DNA of 41,764 bases from Actinacidiphila bryophytorum (GTDB taxonomy: Bacteria > Actinomycetota > Actinomycetes > Streptomycetales > Streptomycetaceae): positions 1 through 41,764 of the forward strand of contig NZ_JAFFIX010000040.1 in assembly GCF_016916835.1 (NCBI RefSeq), given 5' to 3'. Position numbers and translations under genes: made by a program. Shown one piece after another: positions 15,399 to 23,342 of the stretch. The notes below the pieces were generated by a model, which was not told the origin of the DNA, ran no database searches, and worked only from the letters and a program-made list of their open reading frames with translations. Each line of letters begins with the position of its first letter. The stretch's first letter is position 1.

Positions 15399-16634
15399 GT
15401 GAGCGGGCACGGCGAAGCGGGTACCGCGGGCCACCACGTCGTCAGGGCGCCCTACGGGGTCGTCGAGGACGCGGTCGACTCCATCGGCACCACGCTGGAC
15501 GAGCACACCACGTGCACGGAAGTCGTCCGCTTCCTGTGCCGGCACGGATGCGACGCCGCCGCCGTCGACCTGCTCGCCGAGGAAGCCCCCGCCGACGGGG
15601 ACGCGCCCGCAGCCGCCCTCACCCGCACCGCCACGGAAGGCCGCGCCGACCTGCTGGACACCGGCATGTCCCGCAGCGGCGGCGCACTCGAAGTGCACGC
15701 ACTCGACGAAGGGCACCCCATCACCGCGGACACCCAGCTCGTCGGCGGGGTGCCCCGCAGCGTCATGACCGTCCCCCTGCTCGCCCACGGCAGGCTCTAC
15801 GGCGCACTGCTCGCCGTACGCAGCGGGGCGCCCTTCAGCGCGTACGACACCGCCACGCTGCACTACGTGGCCCGCCTCGCCGCCGTCCACCTCGGGCACG
15901 ACCGCGAGCACACCGCGGTCCACAGCGCCGCGCTCAACCTGCAGCGGGCGCTGCTGGCCGAACCCGGCCGGCCGCACCCCAACCTCGACATCGCCACGCG
16001 CTACCTGCCCGTCGGCGGCGGCACCCTCGTCGGCGGCGACTGGTACGAGACCGTACGGCTGCACTTCGGGCGCACCCTGCTCGTCATGGGCGACGTCATG
16101 GGGCACGGCCTCGACGCCGCCGTCGACATGAACGCCTACCGCTCCACACTGCGGTACGTCGCCTCCACGGACCTGCCGCCGCACCGGGTGCTGCGGCAGC
16201 TCGACGCGGCCGTCGCCGAGGACAGTACGCGGCGGCCCGCGACCTGCCTGCTCGCCCGGGTCGACCCGGCCAGGGGCAACGCGGCGATCGCCACGGCCGG
16301 GCACCTGCCGCCCGTCCTCTTCTCCGCCGACGGGGCCGGGCGGCTGCTCGACCTGCCCGTCGGGCCGCCGCTCGGCACCGGGGTCGGCGGGTACGCGCTC
16401 ACCGAGCAGCGGCTCGTGCCGGGGGACACGCTGGTGCTCTTCACGGACGGGCTGGTCGAGCGGCGGGGCGAGGACATCGACGTGTCCCTCGCCCGCCTTG
16501 CAGCCCTGCGCGTTCCGCCCGGGGCTGCGCCCCAGGACCTCCTCGACCTCATCCTCACCCATGTCGCCGCGTCCCGCGCGGAAGACGACGTGGCCGTCCT
16601 CGCCGCCCGCCTCCGGCGCGCCGGGACCACCTAG
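15399..16634 (+). CDS. GAF-PP2C (SpoIIE/RsbU-type) serine phosphatase
   Basis: 411 aa from GTG 15399, fixed by GGCGGAGGTGG upstream. Residues about 20-165 form a GAF-like sensor (TTCTEVVRFLCRHGCDAAAVDLL, then SVMTVPLLAHGRLYGALLAV). Residues about 180-408 form a PPM/PP2C domain of the RsbU/SpoIIE type: LNLQRALLAEPG, VGGDWYET, MGDVMGHGLDAA, TAGHLPPVLF, LFTDGLVERRGEDID and AEDDVAVLAARL, with the metal-binding Asp residues in GGD, GDVMGHG, TDG and DD present. Such enzymes dephosphorylate anti-anti-sigma factors to release alternative sigma factors. There is no C-terminal kinase domain. Its TAG stop lies in the CTAG that is the left border of the second miniature element. Confidence 0.9.
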   Translation: MSGHGEAGTAGHHVVRAPYGVVEDAVDSIGTTLDEHTTCTEVVRFLCRHGCDAAAVDLLAEEAPADGDAPAAALTRTATEGRADLLDTGMSRSGGALEVHALDEGHPITADTQLVGGVPRSVMTVPLLAHGRLYGALLAVRSGAPFSAYDTATLHYVARLAAVHLGHDREHTAVHSAALNLQRALLAEPGRPHPNLDIATRYLPVGGGTLVGGDWYETVRLHFGRTLLVMGDVMGHGLDAAVDMNAYRSTLRYVASTDLPPHRVLRQLDAAVAEDSTRRPATCLLARVDPARGNAAIATAGHLPPVLFSADGAGRLLDLPVGPPLGTGVGGYALTEQRLVPGDTLVLFTDGLVERRGEDIDVSLARLAALRVPPGAAPQDLLDLILTHVAASRAEDDVAVLAARLRRAGTT

Positions 16635-16813
16635 TCCGTGTTGTGGAAGTCCCGCCTGCCCCGCGACGCCTGGCACGCACGCTCGCTGCGTTGTCGGAGT
16701 CGTCCGAGCAGGCCCACTACGAGGACGACCCTCCGCCTTGCGATCGCACGCACCAGACGCCGCGGGGCCCGCCCTGTGGGGGCGGACGGCGCTACTTCCA
16801 AAACACGGCCTAG
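16631..16813. mobile_element. 183-bp MITE-like element, copy 2 (inverted relative to copy 1)
   Basis: Bordered by CTAG at 16631-16634 and 16810-16813. As the reverse complement it matches the element at 3622-3804 over its whole length, with differences mainly around the CCGCCCACAGGGCGGG region and in one terminal repeat. Both copies are exactly 183 bp. As with copy 1, the first CTAG contains the stop codon of the plus-strand gene before it. Confidence 0.85.
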
Positions 16814-17408
16814 CCCCTGCCCCATGCGGCACCCTCCCGACCTTCCCCCCGGCGGGGGCCGAGCGCCTGGCGATTGCCCCTTGCGGCGCCCCTCCCGACC
16901 TTCCCCCGGTGGGGGCTGACGCTCGGTGATTGCCCCTTGCAGTAGGCGGTCGGCTTTCCCCTTCGGGGGTGCACAGGTGATTGCCACCTGCGGTGAGCTT
17001 GCACCTTTGGGTGCGTGAGTGATCGGGCGCGCAGTTCCCCGCGCCCCTGGGTGGGTGCCACTTGCCGTGGCGTTGCTTTCTTTCCCGCGTCTCAGGCTGG
17101 GCGCGCAGTTCCCCGCGCCCCTGGGGGTGCCCTCTCGCGCAGAGGTGAGCGCTGTCAGGCGGTGCCGCCGGCCTGCGAGGGGGAGCGTTTTTCAGGGGGG
17201 TGCCCTGTGGGGAGGAGGGTGAGCGTTTTTAAGGGGCGCGGGGAACTGCGCGCCCCATCACGATGCGCCGGATGGTGCAAGCTCACCGCAGGTGGCAATC
17301 ACCTGGGGGCGCGGGGAACTGCGCGACAAGCCACGACGCGCCGGAAGGTGCAAGCTCACCGCAAGGGGCAATGCGCACCCCCCCGCCGGGGGGAAGGTGG
17401 GCGGCTTT
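16814..17408. repeat. Gene-free stretch packed with inverted and dispersed repeats
   Basis: No convincing coding sequence. A perfect 31-bp inverted repeat lies at 16975-17005 and 17274-17304 (it begins AGGTGATTGCCACC). Inside it, a GC-rich unit reading GGGCGCGCAGTTCCCCGCGC is present at 17025-17051 and 17099-17126, and in the opposite direction at 17233-17256 and 17305-17325. Together these make a long imperfect palindrome with arms of about 75 bp. A third partial copy of the outer unit is at 17347-17372, and 'gattgccccttgc' copies occur near 16868 and 16925. The stretch lies between convergent genes and could fold into large terminator-like structures. Similar units recur at 35.4-35.5 kb. 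Confidence 0.85.
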
Positions 17409-18077
17409 CTACACGGCACCCGGGGTGACGAGGCCGGACTCGTAGGCGGCGACCACCGCTTGCGCGCGGTCGCGAAGGCCGAGCTTGGAGAGGATCCGGG
17501 TCACGTGCGTCTTGACCGTCGCCTCGCTCACCCCGAGCGCCCGCGCGAGCTCGGCATTGCTGAGGCCGCCCGCGAGCAGGCGGAGGACCTCCAGTTCGCG
17601 CGGGGTGAGCGCGGCGAGGTCGCGGTGGACCGTGGTGCCGGCTGCGCCGGCCGCGAAGCGTTCGACGAGGCGCCGGGTGATCGCGGGGGCGAGGAGCGCG
17701 TCGCCGGCGCGGACGAGCCGCACCGCGGCGACGAGGTACTCCGGCGTGACGTCCTTGAGCAGGAACCCGCTCGCCCCCGCCGCCAGCGCAGCGTAGACGT
17801 ACTGGTCGAGGTCGAAGGTCGTGAGGATGACGACGCGCGGCTCGTCGGGCGCGCGGCCGGTGAGGATGCGCCGGGTGGCTTCGAGGCCGTCGAGGCCCGG
17901 CATGCGGATGTCCATGAGGACGAGGTCGGGCCGGGTGCGGCGGACCGCTTCCACGGCCTGTTCGCCGTCGGACGCTTCCGCGACGACCTCGATGCCCGCG
18001 GCGGTGAGGATCATGCGGAAGCCGGTGCGTACGAGGCCCTGGTCGTCGGCGATGACGACCCGCAGCGGGGGGTTCAT
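17409..18077 (-). CDS. NarL/LuxR-family response regulator
   Basis: 222 aa from ATG 18077. The receiver domain (residues 1-120) has the acidic pair in VVIADDQ, the phosphoacceptor Asp in VLMDIRMPGLDG, the Thr in VVILTTFD and the Lys in FLLKDVTPE. The C-terminal LuxR-type helix-turn-helix reads LAALTPRELEVLRLLAGGLSN and SEATVKTHVTRILSKLGLRDR. It overlaps the sensor kinase gene by ATGA, so the two are translated together. The divergently transcribed ABC transporter is the obvious candidate target, a common actinobacterial arrangement, but this is inference. Confidence 0.95.
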   Translation of the reverse strand: MNPPLRVVIADDQGLVRTGFRMILTAAGIEVVAEASDGEQAVEAVRRTRPDLVLMDIRMPGLDGLEATRRILTGRAPDEPRVVILTTFDLDQYVYAALAAGASGFLLKDVTPEYLVAAVRLVRAGDALLAPAITRRLVERFAAGAAGTTVHRDLAALTPRELEVLRLLAGGLSNAELARALGVSEATVKTHVTRILSKLGLRDRAQAVVAAYESGLVTPGAV

Positions 18078-19450
18078 GCGTCTCCTACCGGGATGACGGC
18101 CCGGACCCGGTAGCCGCCGGTGATGCGGCGGCCCGCGTCGAGGGTGCCGCCGTAGACGGCGAGGCGTTCGCGCAGGCCCATGAGGCCGCGGCCGTTGCCG
18201 GACGCGGCGGCGGGGGAGGGGGTGCCGCCGGTGTCGGCGACCTCGATGCGGACCTCGCCGGGGAGGTAGTCGACGTGGATGGTGACGCTGGCGCCCGAGG
18301 CGTGTTTGACGGTGTTGGTGAGGGCTTCCTGTGCGACGCGGTAGGCGGCGAGGTCGACGCCCGCGGGCAGCGGGACGGGGGCGCCGGTGACGGCGAGGTC
18401 GACGGGGACGCCGGTGCTGCGGACCCGTTCTGCCAGGACGCCGACCTGTCCGAGGCCCGGCTGCGGTGCGAGGTCCGCGGTGTGCGCGTCGGCGGGGTCG
18501 GAGGTCATGGCGAGCAGGCCCATGACGTGCCGCAGTTCCGCCATCGCGGCCCGGCCGGCGGACTCCACGGCGAGCAGCGCCTGCCGGGCGAGTTCGGGTT
18601 CCGCGGTGAGCACGGTGCGGGCGGCCCCGGCCTGCACGGTCATCATGCTGACGTTGTGCGTGACGACGTCGTGCAGTTCGCGGGCGATCCTGGCGCGTTC
18701 CAGGTCGACGGCGAGCCGGGTGGCGGCTTCCTTCTCGGCTTCCATGGCGTGCAGCCGCTGCCGCCAGGTGTGGACGGTGTTGGCGGCGAGGCCGACGGGG
18801 ACGAGCACCGCGAAGGGCACGAAGCCGGTGGCGATGTCCGGGACGGTGAGGTCGTGGAAGGCGCCCATGAGGATGCCGCCGGCGATCAGCGCGACGACGG
18901 TGAGCCGCCGGTAGGGGCTGTAGAGGGCGGCGCTGTAGGCGGCGATGACGCAGGCGGTGAAGGTGAAGACGGTGGGGGTGTCGGCTTCGTGCAGCCGCCA
19001 GGTGTGCTGCTGGGCGCCGTGGAAGACCAGCGTGGCGGTCAGAACCGCGGTGTAGGCGGCCACCGGGTAGCGGCGGCGCAGTGCCAGCGGCAGCGCGGTC
19101 AGTGCGGCGAGCACCAGCAGCCACAGGGGCGCGGAGGCCAGCACCGCGTGGTCGGGCACCACGTTGAAGGGGTACTTGGCCGCGCCGGGCCGTGGCAGCG
19201 GGGGAACCGGCGGCGCGGGCGGCCAGGGCGGGCCGAACCGGCCGCCTCCGACCGGGCCGTCGGGTGTGCCGTCGACGCCGTGGGCGGTGGCGTAGACGGT
19301 GGTCGCGGCGAGGAAGACCGCGAGCACCGCGTCGGCCACCCAGGCCCAGCGCGACAGGCGCCGCGGGTCGCTGCCGGGTGCGGGCGGCGCCGGGCGCCAC
19401 AGGGGTGCCAGGGCGGCCCTGATCCGGGCGGCGGGGGTCGGGGTGGTCAC
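18074..19450 (-). CDS. Sensor histidine kinase, HisKA_3 (NarX/DesK-like)
   Basis: About 458 aa with GTG 19450 as start; ATGs further upstream in frame lie within the divergent promoter region and lack a suitably spaced ribosome-binding site, so the start is moderately certain. After a 40-aa cytosolic segment, hydrophobic helices include WVADAVLAVFLAATTVYA, LWLLVLAALTALPLAL, VFTFTACVIAAYSAALY and FVPFAVLVPVGLAANTV. The dimerisation/phosphorylation region reads ERARIARELHDVVTHNVSMM (phosphoacceptor His). The HATPase has N-box AQEALTNTVKHA and G-boxes VADTGG and NGRGLMGLRERL. It pairs with the response regulator downstream. Confidence 0.92.
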   Translation of the reverse strand: MTTPTPAARIRAALAPLWRPAPPAPGSDPRRLSRWAWVADAVLAVFLAATTVYATAHGVDGTPDGPVGGGRFGPPWPPAPPVPPLPRPGAAKYPFNVVPDHAVLASAPLWLLVLAALTALPLALRRRYPVAAYTAVLTATLVFHGAQQHTWRLHEADTPTVFTFTACVIAAYSAALYSPYRRLTVVALIAGGILMGAFHDLTVPDIATGFVPFAVLVPVGLAANTVHTWRQRLHAMEAEKEAATRLAVDLERARIARELHDVVTHNVSMMTVQAGAARTVLTAEPELARQALLAVESAGRAAMAELRHVMGLLAMTSDPADAHTADLAPQPGLGQVGVLAERVRSTGVPVDLAVTGAPVPLPAGVDLAAYRVAQEALTNTVKHASGASVTIHVDYLPGEVRIEVADTGGTPSPAAASGNGRGLMGLRERLAVYGGTLDAGRRITGGYRVRAVIPVGDA

Positions 19451-19667
19451 CGGCCCAGTGTGCACAACCGGCGTGACCTGGTACATCCCCCTGCCGACCG
19501 GCGCGGGGGCGGCGGCGTACGCCATGCGCGTACACCCCTGGGATGACGCCTGCGGCCGTCCGCCCGCTGCGGTATCCGCGGTCCACAGGCCGGGCGACGC
19601 GGTGCCCGGCGCGCCGACCCTAGCGTCGGCGTACCGCACAACCGGCCCGTTACGGGGGAGGACCCAC
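19451..19667. promoter_or_regulatory. Divergent promoter region between kinase and ABC transporter genes
   Basis: A 217-bp gap. On the plus strand, CTAGCGT at 19619-19625 is a likely -10 for the ABC operon, about 40 bp before the GTG. No clear dyad for the response regulator was found by eye. Confidence 0.4.
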
Positions 19668-20393
19668 GTGAGCAGTACCGCGAACGTCATCGACATCCGC
19701 GAGGTGCGCAAGACCTACGACGAAGGACCCGCCGCGCTCGACGGCCTGTCGCTGACCGTGCGGGCGGGCGAGGCGCTGGCGGTGCTCGGCCCGTCCGGCA
19801 GCGGCAAGTCGACGCTGCTGAACCTGGTCGCGGGCCTGGACCGGCCGACCGAGGGCAGCGTCACCGTGGACGGGGTCCGCGTCGACGGGCTGAGCGAGAC
19901 CGGCTCGGCGCGTTTCCGGCGGGAGCGCATCGGCATGGTCTTCCAGTTCTTCAACCTGCTGGACGACCTGACGGTGACCGACAACGTCCTGCTGCCCTCG
20001 CAACTGGTCGGCGCCGGGCGGGCACAGGCCAGGGCGCGGGCCGCGGAACTGCTCGACCACCTGGGCATCGCCCGGCACGCCCGCGCCTACCCGGGGCGGC
20101 TGTCGGGGGGCGAGCGGCAGCGGGTCGCGGTCGCGCGGGCGCTGATGAACCGGCCCGCGCTGCTGCTGGCCGACGAGCCGACCGGCGCCCTGGACACCGC
20201 GTCGGGCGCGGAGGTGCGCAGGCTGCTCACCGAGCTGAACGCCGACGGGCAGACGATCCTGCTGGTCACCCATGACCTGGCGCTCGCCGAGGCGTGCGCG
20301 ACCCGCACCATCGAGCTGGTCGACGGGCGCATCGTGCGCGACGTGAGCGGCCACCTGGGCGGTACGGCCGGCGGCTCGGTGGTGGCCCGATGA
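19668..20393 (+). CDS. ABC transporter ATPase, MacB/LolD type
   Basis: 241 aa from GTG 19668, with GGGGGAGG 7 nt upstream. Walker A GPSGSGKST, Q-loop MVFQFFNLLDDLTV, signature LSGGERQRVAVARAL, Walker B LLLADEPTGALD and H-loop LLVTHD are all intact. The 'Q-FNLLDDLTV-DNV-LP' segment is characteristic of the MacB/LolD/FtsE-like group that works with FtsX-domain permeases. It powers the permease whose ATG overlaps its stop (ATGA). The substrate could be a peptide, antibiotic or lipoprotein; the adjoining two-component system suggests an inducible envelope-protective exporter. Confidence 0.96.
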   Translation: MSSTANVIDIREVRKTYDEGPAALDGLSLTVRAGEALAVLGPSGSGKSTLLNLVAGLDRPTEGSVTVDGVRVDGLSETGSARFRRERIGMVFQFFNLLDDLTVTDNVLLPSQLVGAGRAQARARAAELLDHLGIARHARAYPGRLSGGERQRVAVARALMNRPALLLADEPTGALDTASGAEVRRLLTELNADGQTILLVTHDLALAEACATRTIELVDGRIVRDVSGHLGGTAGGSVVAR

Positions 20394-22798
20394 GCGCGCT
20401 GGGCAAGGTGGTGCGGGCCGGGGTCGGGCGGCGCCGGGTGCAGACCGTGGTGATGGTGCTGACCACGATGATGGCCGTGACCGCCTCGATCATGGCGGGC
20501 GGCCTGGTCGTGGCCTCGCAGGCGCCCTTCGACCACGCCTTCGCGCGGCAGCACGGCGCGCACCTGACCGGCCGTTTCGACGGCGGCAGGGCCACCGCGG
20601 CGCAGGTCGCGGCGACCGCGCACACCGCGGGGGTGACCGCGGCGGCCGGCCCCTTCGCGGTGGTCACCGCGAGCCCGCAGCTCGGCTCCGGCCATGTGGT
20701 GATGAACGGCCTGCCGCCGCTGACGATCGCGGGCCGCGCCGAGCGCGGCGGCCCCGTCGACGCGGTGACCCTGGAGAAGGGCCACTGGGTGACCGGCACC
20801 GGGCAGATCGTGCTGGCCGCCACCGACAACGGCCCCCGGTTCGGCGGGGTCGGCCAGACGCTGAGCTTCCCGGCGCTGCCGGGCAGCCCGTCGCTGACCA
20901 TCGTCGGCATCGCGCGTTCGGTCAGCAGGACGGCGGACGCCTGGGTGGCGCCCGCCGAGATCGCCGCACTGACCAAGCCGGGTGCGGCACCGGCGTACGA
21001 GATGCTCTACCGCTTCGCGCAGGCCCGCAGCAGCGCGGACCTCGGCCGCGGCAAGGACGCGCTGGCCGCCGCGGTGCCGCCGGGTGCGCTGAGCGGGACC
21101 GTGTCGTACCTGGCCACCAAGCACACCGCCGACCAGGAGACGGCGACCTTCGTGCCCTTCATCGTGGCCTTCGGGGTGCTGGGCCTGGTGATGTCGGTGC
21201 TGATCATCGGCATCGTGGTCAGCGGTGCGGTCAGCGCGGGCACCCGGCGGATCGGGGTGCTCAAGTCGCTGGGCCTGACCCCGGGCCAGGTCGGCAGGGC
21301 CTACGTCGGGCAGGCGCTGATCCCCGCGTCGGTGGGCACCGTGCTGGGCGTGGTGCTCGGCAACATCGCCTCGGTGCCGCTGCTCGCGCAGGCCTCGGAC
21401 GCGTACGGCACCGCGTCGCTGACCGTCGCCTGGTGGCTGGACCTGGCGGTGCCCGCCGGGGTGCTGGCGCTGGTGGTGGCCAGCGCGCTGGCGCCGGCGC
21501 TGCGGGCGGCCCGGCTGCGTACGGTCCAGGCGCTCGCGATCGGCCGCACCCCGCAGGTGGGCAGGGGCCGCTTCGCGGCCAGGGCGGCGGCCCGGCTGCC
21601 GCTGTCCCGGGCGGTGACGCTGGGCCTTGCGGGACCCTTCGCCCGGCCGGCCCGCTCGGCGACGATCTGGGCGGCGGTCGCCTTCGGCGCGGTCGGGGTG
21701 ACCTTCGCCTTCGGGCTCGGCTCGTCGCTCTCGGCGATCCAGGACGGCCTGAACCAGGACTCTCCCGGCCAGGTCACCGTCAACACCTTCGCCCCGCCGC
21801 CCGGCCCCGGCGACGGCACGGGCGCGGGCATGGAGGCGGGGCCGGGCGCCGCACCGCAGCCGGGCCGGCCCGCGCAGGCCGACACGGCGGCCGTCGCCCG
21901 GGCCGTCGCGGCGCAGCCCGGCACCGCGGGCTCCTTCGGCACCATGCAGAAGGAGCTGGCCTTCGCCGGTGTCCCGGGGGCGGTGAGCGTCACCGCCTAC
22001 CAGGGCGACTCGTCGTGGGGCGGCCTTCAGATGGTGTCGGGCCACTGGCTGGACGGGCCGCGGCAGATCGTCGTCGGCCGGCGCTTCCTGGAGGCGACGG
22101 GCAAGCACGTCGGGGACAGCGTCACCCTCGAAGGGGACGGGCGCAGCGCCGCGGTCCGTATCGTCGGCGAGGCGCTGACGGTCGGCGACAGCGGGATGGA
22201 GGTCGCGGCCGACGCCGGGGCGCTGACCGCGGTGGGCGTCGCGGTGCGGCCTGACTCCTTCGCGGTCGAGCTGGCCCCCGGCACGGACCGGGGCGACTAC
22301 CTGCGGGCGCTCAACAGCGCGCTGCAGCCGCTGGGTGTCGAGGCCTTCGCGCAGGACAGCGAGCTGAGCGCCACGGTGATCGCCATGGACACGATGATCG
22401 CCATGCTGACGGTGATGCTGGTGGCCGTCGCGGGGCTCGGGGTGCTCAACACCGTGGTGCTCGACACCCGGGAGCGGGTCCACGACCTGGGCGTGATGAA
22501 GGCGCTGGGCATGGCGCCGCGGCAGACCGTGGCGATGGTCGTGACGTCGGTCGCCGGGATCGGCGCCGTCGCGGGCCTGGCCGGGGTCCCGCTGGGGGTC
22601 GCGCTGCACGGCTACGTGATCCCGGCGATGGGCAACGCGGCCGGCACCCACATCCCGCCGGTCGACCTGCACGTCTACCACCCGCTGCCGGTGCTGCTGC
22701 TGGCCCTGTCGGGGCTGGTCATCGCGGTGGCCGGGGCGCTGCTTCCGGCGATGTGGGCGGCGCGTACGTCCACGGCGGTGAGCCTGCGCACGGAGTAG
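20390..22798 (+). CDS. FtsX-domain ABC transporter permease
   Basis: 802 aa. An N-terminal helix (QTVVMVLTTMMAVTASIMAGG) is followed by a large extracytoplasmic domain, a first FtsX block (FIVAFGVLGLVMSVLIIGIV... then RRIGVLKSLGLTPGQVGRAYVGQAL), a central helix (WAAVAFGAVGVTFAFGLG), a second extracytoplasmic domain with the Pro/Gly-rich stretch FAPPPGPGDGTGAG, and a second FtsX block (MIAMLTVMLVAVAGLGVLNT then HDLGVMKALGMAPRQTVAMV). The conserved 'G-LKALG' coupling segments occur in both halves. It is translationally coupled to the ATPase gene and ends at a strong hairpin. Confidence 0.94.
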   Translation: MSALGKVVRAGVGRRRVQTVVMVLTTMMAVTASIMAGGLVVASQAPFDHAFARQHGAHLTGRFDGGRATAAQVAATAHTAGVTAAAGPFAVVTASPQLGSGHVVMNGLPPLTIAGRAERGGPVDAVTLEKGHWVTGTGQIVLAATDNGPRFGGVGQTLSFPALPGSPSLTIVGIARSVSRTADAWVAPAEIAALTKPGAAPAYEMLYRFAQARSSADLGRGKDALAAAVPPGALSGTVSYLATKHTADQETATFVPFIVAFGVLGLVMSVLIIGIVVSGAVSAGTRRIGVLKSLGLTPGQVGRAYVGQALIPASVGTVLGVVLGNIASVPLLAQASDAYGTASLTVAWWLDLAVPAGVLALVVASALAPALRAARLRTVQALAIGRTPQVGRGRFAARAAARLPLSRAVTLGLAGPFARPARSATIWAAVAFGAVGVTFAFGLGSSLSAIQDGLNQDSPGQVTVNTFAPPPGPGDGTGAGMEAGPGAAPQPGRPAQADTAAVARAVAAQPGTAGSFGTMQKELAFAGVPGAVSVTAYQGDSSWGGLQMVSGHWLDGPRQIVVGRRFLEATGKHVGDSVTLEGDGRSAAVRIVGEALTVGDSGMEVAADAGALTAVGVAVRPDSFAVELAPGTDRGDYLRALNSALQPLGVEAFAQDSELSATVIAMDTMIAMLTVMLVAVAGLGVLNTVVLDTRERVHDLGVMKALGMAPRQTVAMVVTSVAGIGAVAGLAGVPLGVALHGYVIPAMGNAAGTHIPPVDLHVYHPLPVLLLALSGLVIAVAGALLPAMWAARTSTAVSLRTE

Positions 22799-22816
22799 CC
22801 GGGCGGAACCGCCCTG

Positions 22817-22857
22817 CCGCGCCGGTATCCGGGTGCCGCACCCGGATACCGGCGCGG
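22817..22857 (+). terminator. Terminator of the ABC operon, 19-bp perfect stem
   Basis: CCGCGCCGGTATCCGGGTG, loop ccg, and the exact complement, starting 18 bp after the permease stop. It is one of the strongest hairpins in the window. Confidence 0.85.
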
Positions 22858-22913
22858 TGTTTCCATGCGGCACACTCTCCACGGACAGCACACAGAGCCG
22901 AGGGGGAAAACGC

Positions 22914-23213
22914 ATGATCATATTCGGTACCAAGGGCTATCTCTACACGCTCGCGATGATCACGCTGGTCTGCGGGCGCTGCGGCAACCCGGCAGCGCAC
23001 TCGCTCAAGAAGCGCGTCACCAAGTTCTCGCTGTTCTTCGTGCCGCTCTTCCCGATCAACACCAAGTACACGACGCAGTGCACCTTCTGCGGTGCCGCGC
23101 AGCAGCTGTCCAAGGAGCAGGCCGACCAGCTGCTGGCCGGTGTGCAGCAGCCGCAGCCCCAGCCGCAGTACGGTCAGCCCGCTGCGCACGACCACCAGCA
23201 CCCGACCGCCTGA
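22914..23213 (+). CDS. Small zinc-ribbon protein
   Basis: 99 aa from ATG 22914 with AGGGGGA upstream. It reads MIIFGTKGYLYTLAMITLVC, then CGRCGNPAAHSL and, after KRVTKFSLFFVPLFPINTKY, CTFCGAAQQLSKEQAD. The two CxxC pairs (CGRC and CTFC) form a rubredoxin-like zinc ribbon, and the Phe-rich linker with 'KF-LFF-PLFP' is typical of the actinobacterial zinc-ribbon (zinc_ribbon_15) family. The C-terminal tail is Gln/Pro/His-rich (QQPQPQPQYGQ). Function unknown. It is separate from the ABC operon, which ends in a terminator 57 bp before. Confidence 0.85.
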   Translation: MIIFGTKGYLYTLAMITLVCGRCGNPAAHSLKKRVTKFSLFFVPLFPINTKYTTQCTFCGAAQQLSKEQADQLLAGVQQPQPQPQYGQPAAHDHQHPTA

Positions 23214-23235
23214 GGCGCTCGCGCCCGACCGCCCG

Positions 23236-23271
23236 GGGCCGTCCGCCGTATCCCGGGCCGTCCGCCGTATC
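23236..23271. repeat. Tandem 17-bp repeat upstream of the ABC-phosphatase fusion gene
   Basis: GGGCCGTCCGCCGTATC occurs at 23236-23252 and again, identical, at 23255-23271, a period of 19 bp. It ends 71 bp before the GTG of the fusion gene. A tandem site at this spacing could be an operator, or simply a local duplication. Confidence 0.7.
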
Positions 23272-23342
23272 GCGGCGGGGCGGTACGCCGGGCAGACTCG
23301 GTAACCGGGGCAGCGTCCGCCCGGGGGCAGGAGGTGGTTTGC

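Noticed and set aside
16975..17372. A CRISPR array
   Set aside because: The repeats are inverted and irregularly spaced with no uniform spacers and no cas genes.
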